Below, one piece after another: positions 63,674 to 64,000 of a stretch of 64,000 nucleotides of DNA. The position numbers were made by a program, and so were the translations under genes. The stretch is from NCBI GenBank assembly GCA_030220185.1, contig JASPKZ010007250.1, positions 967,001 to 1,031,000 on the forward strand. Direction: 5' to 3'. The stretch's first letter is position 1; the number at the start of each line of letters is the position of its first letter. Under the pieces are notes generated by a model. It did not search any database. It worked only from the letters and a program-made list of their open reading frames with translations, and was not told the origin of the DNA. Origin of the DNA: Diploptera punctata (taxonomy: Eukaryota; Arthropoda; Insecta; Blattodea; Blaberidae).

Positions 63674-64000
63674 CATTCATCATTAACTGTTCATTTTCAT
63701 TATATCCCTTTAATTGGCAAATCACTCTTGTGCCAGTTATTTTAATGTGACGCACAGCACTGAAAACAAAATCATGCATGACTGTTATTATTAGGTTTAT
63801 TGTGTACTTCGACACACATTTCAGCTCTTAGGCCTACTACTCGTTTGTTGTCTTCTGTTTCATTAATAATTCTAAATAAATCAAACCAATTGACATAGCC
63901 TATAGGATACATTACCAATTAAATGGTTAAAATGTAGTTCTATCTGTGATTAGTTGAGGACAGATTTCTGCATATTTGCATGTTTTATTCCTTCAAAGAT
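63674..64000. other. Unassigned sequence
   Basis: Nothing recognised before the end of the window. Confidence 0.35.

Overview
This window reads as intergenic or intronic DNA from a large, repeat-rich insect genome. I found no host gene exon that I can defend. The base composition is AT-rich. Every open frame above background is a microsatellite, a SINE read as protein, or a decayed transposon gene. The LINE families and SINE set resemble what I remember of cockroach (Blattodea) genomes, and a short piece of mitochondrial ND5 reads best with the invertebrate mitochondrial code. The species assignment is inference.

I use local family names. LINE-A ends in a GHVARM...KRPVGRPRMRWENN reverse-transcriptase tail and a TAAG tail. 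LINE-B carries a WYGH motif. LINE-C has a GAT tail. LINE-D ends in a Cys/His cluster. LINE-E is CR1-like with an (ATT)n tail. LINE-F covers short GAA-tailed 3' ends. SINE-A, -B, -C and -D are four families with tRNA-like heads. There are also Helitron ends, a Penelope-like GIY-YIG remnant, Tc1/mariner and pogo-like DNA elements, a TTAA-flanked MITE and several foldback elements.

Layout: 1-7.4 kb holds LINE-A/B/D fragments, nested insertions, a foldback element and a MITE inside a SINE. 7.4-12 kb holds a Helitron 3' end, a head-to-tail LINE-A cluster and a SINE inside a SINE. 12-15.5 kb is dense in DNA-transposon remnants. 16.5-17.6 kb is a tandem satellite with a monomer near 244 bp. 18.2-19.6 kb is an internally deleted transposase gene carrying a SINE-C and flanked by a LINE-A. 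21-23.9 kb holds SINE-A copies and tRNA-like cassettes. 23.9-28.7 kb and 39.3-43.45 kb are the two arms of a large inverted duplication. Between them lie a Helitron 5' end, LINE-E, LINE-C inside LINE-A, a long SINE hairpin, LINE-B, inverted tRNA-like cassettes and a split Penelope element. 43.5-64 kb continues with SINEs, LINE-A copies, the longest LINE frame (50.4-51.2 kb), a pogo-like element and a foldback element inside a SINE-A.

The most informative feature is the inverted duplication. The arms are about 96% identical over a stretch I compared by hand, and each arm carries private insertions: ND5 mitochondrial DNA, a LINE-F end and a SINE-B on the left, a SINE-A on the right. That gives a relative insertion history with empty sites in the same window. 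The best candidates for undescribed entities are the palindromic foldback retroposon family with 13-14 bp target duplications, the internally deleted LINE-A derivatives, and the tRNA-like cassettes with A34 anticodons.
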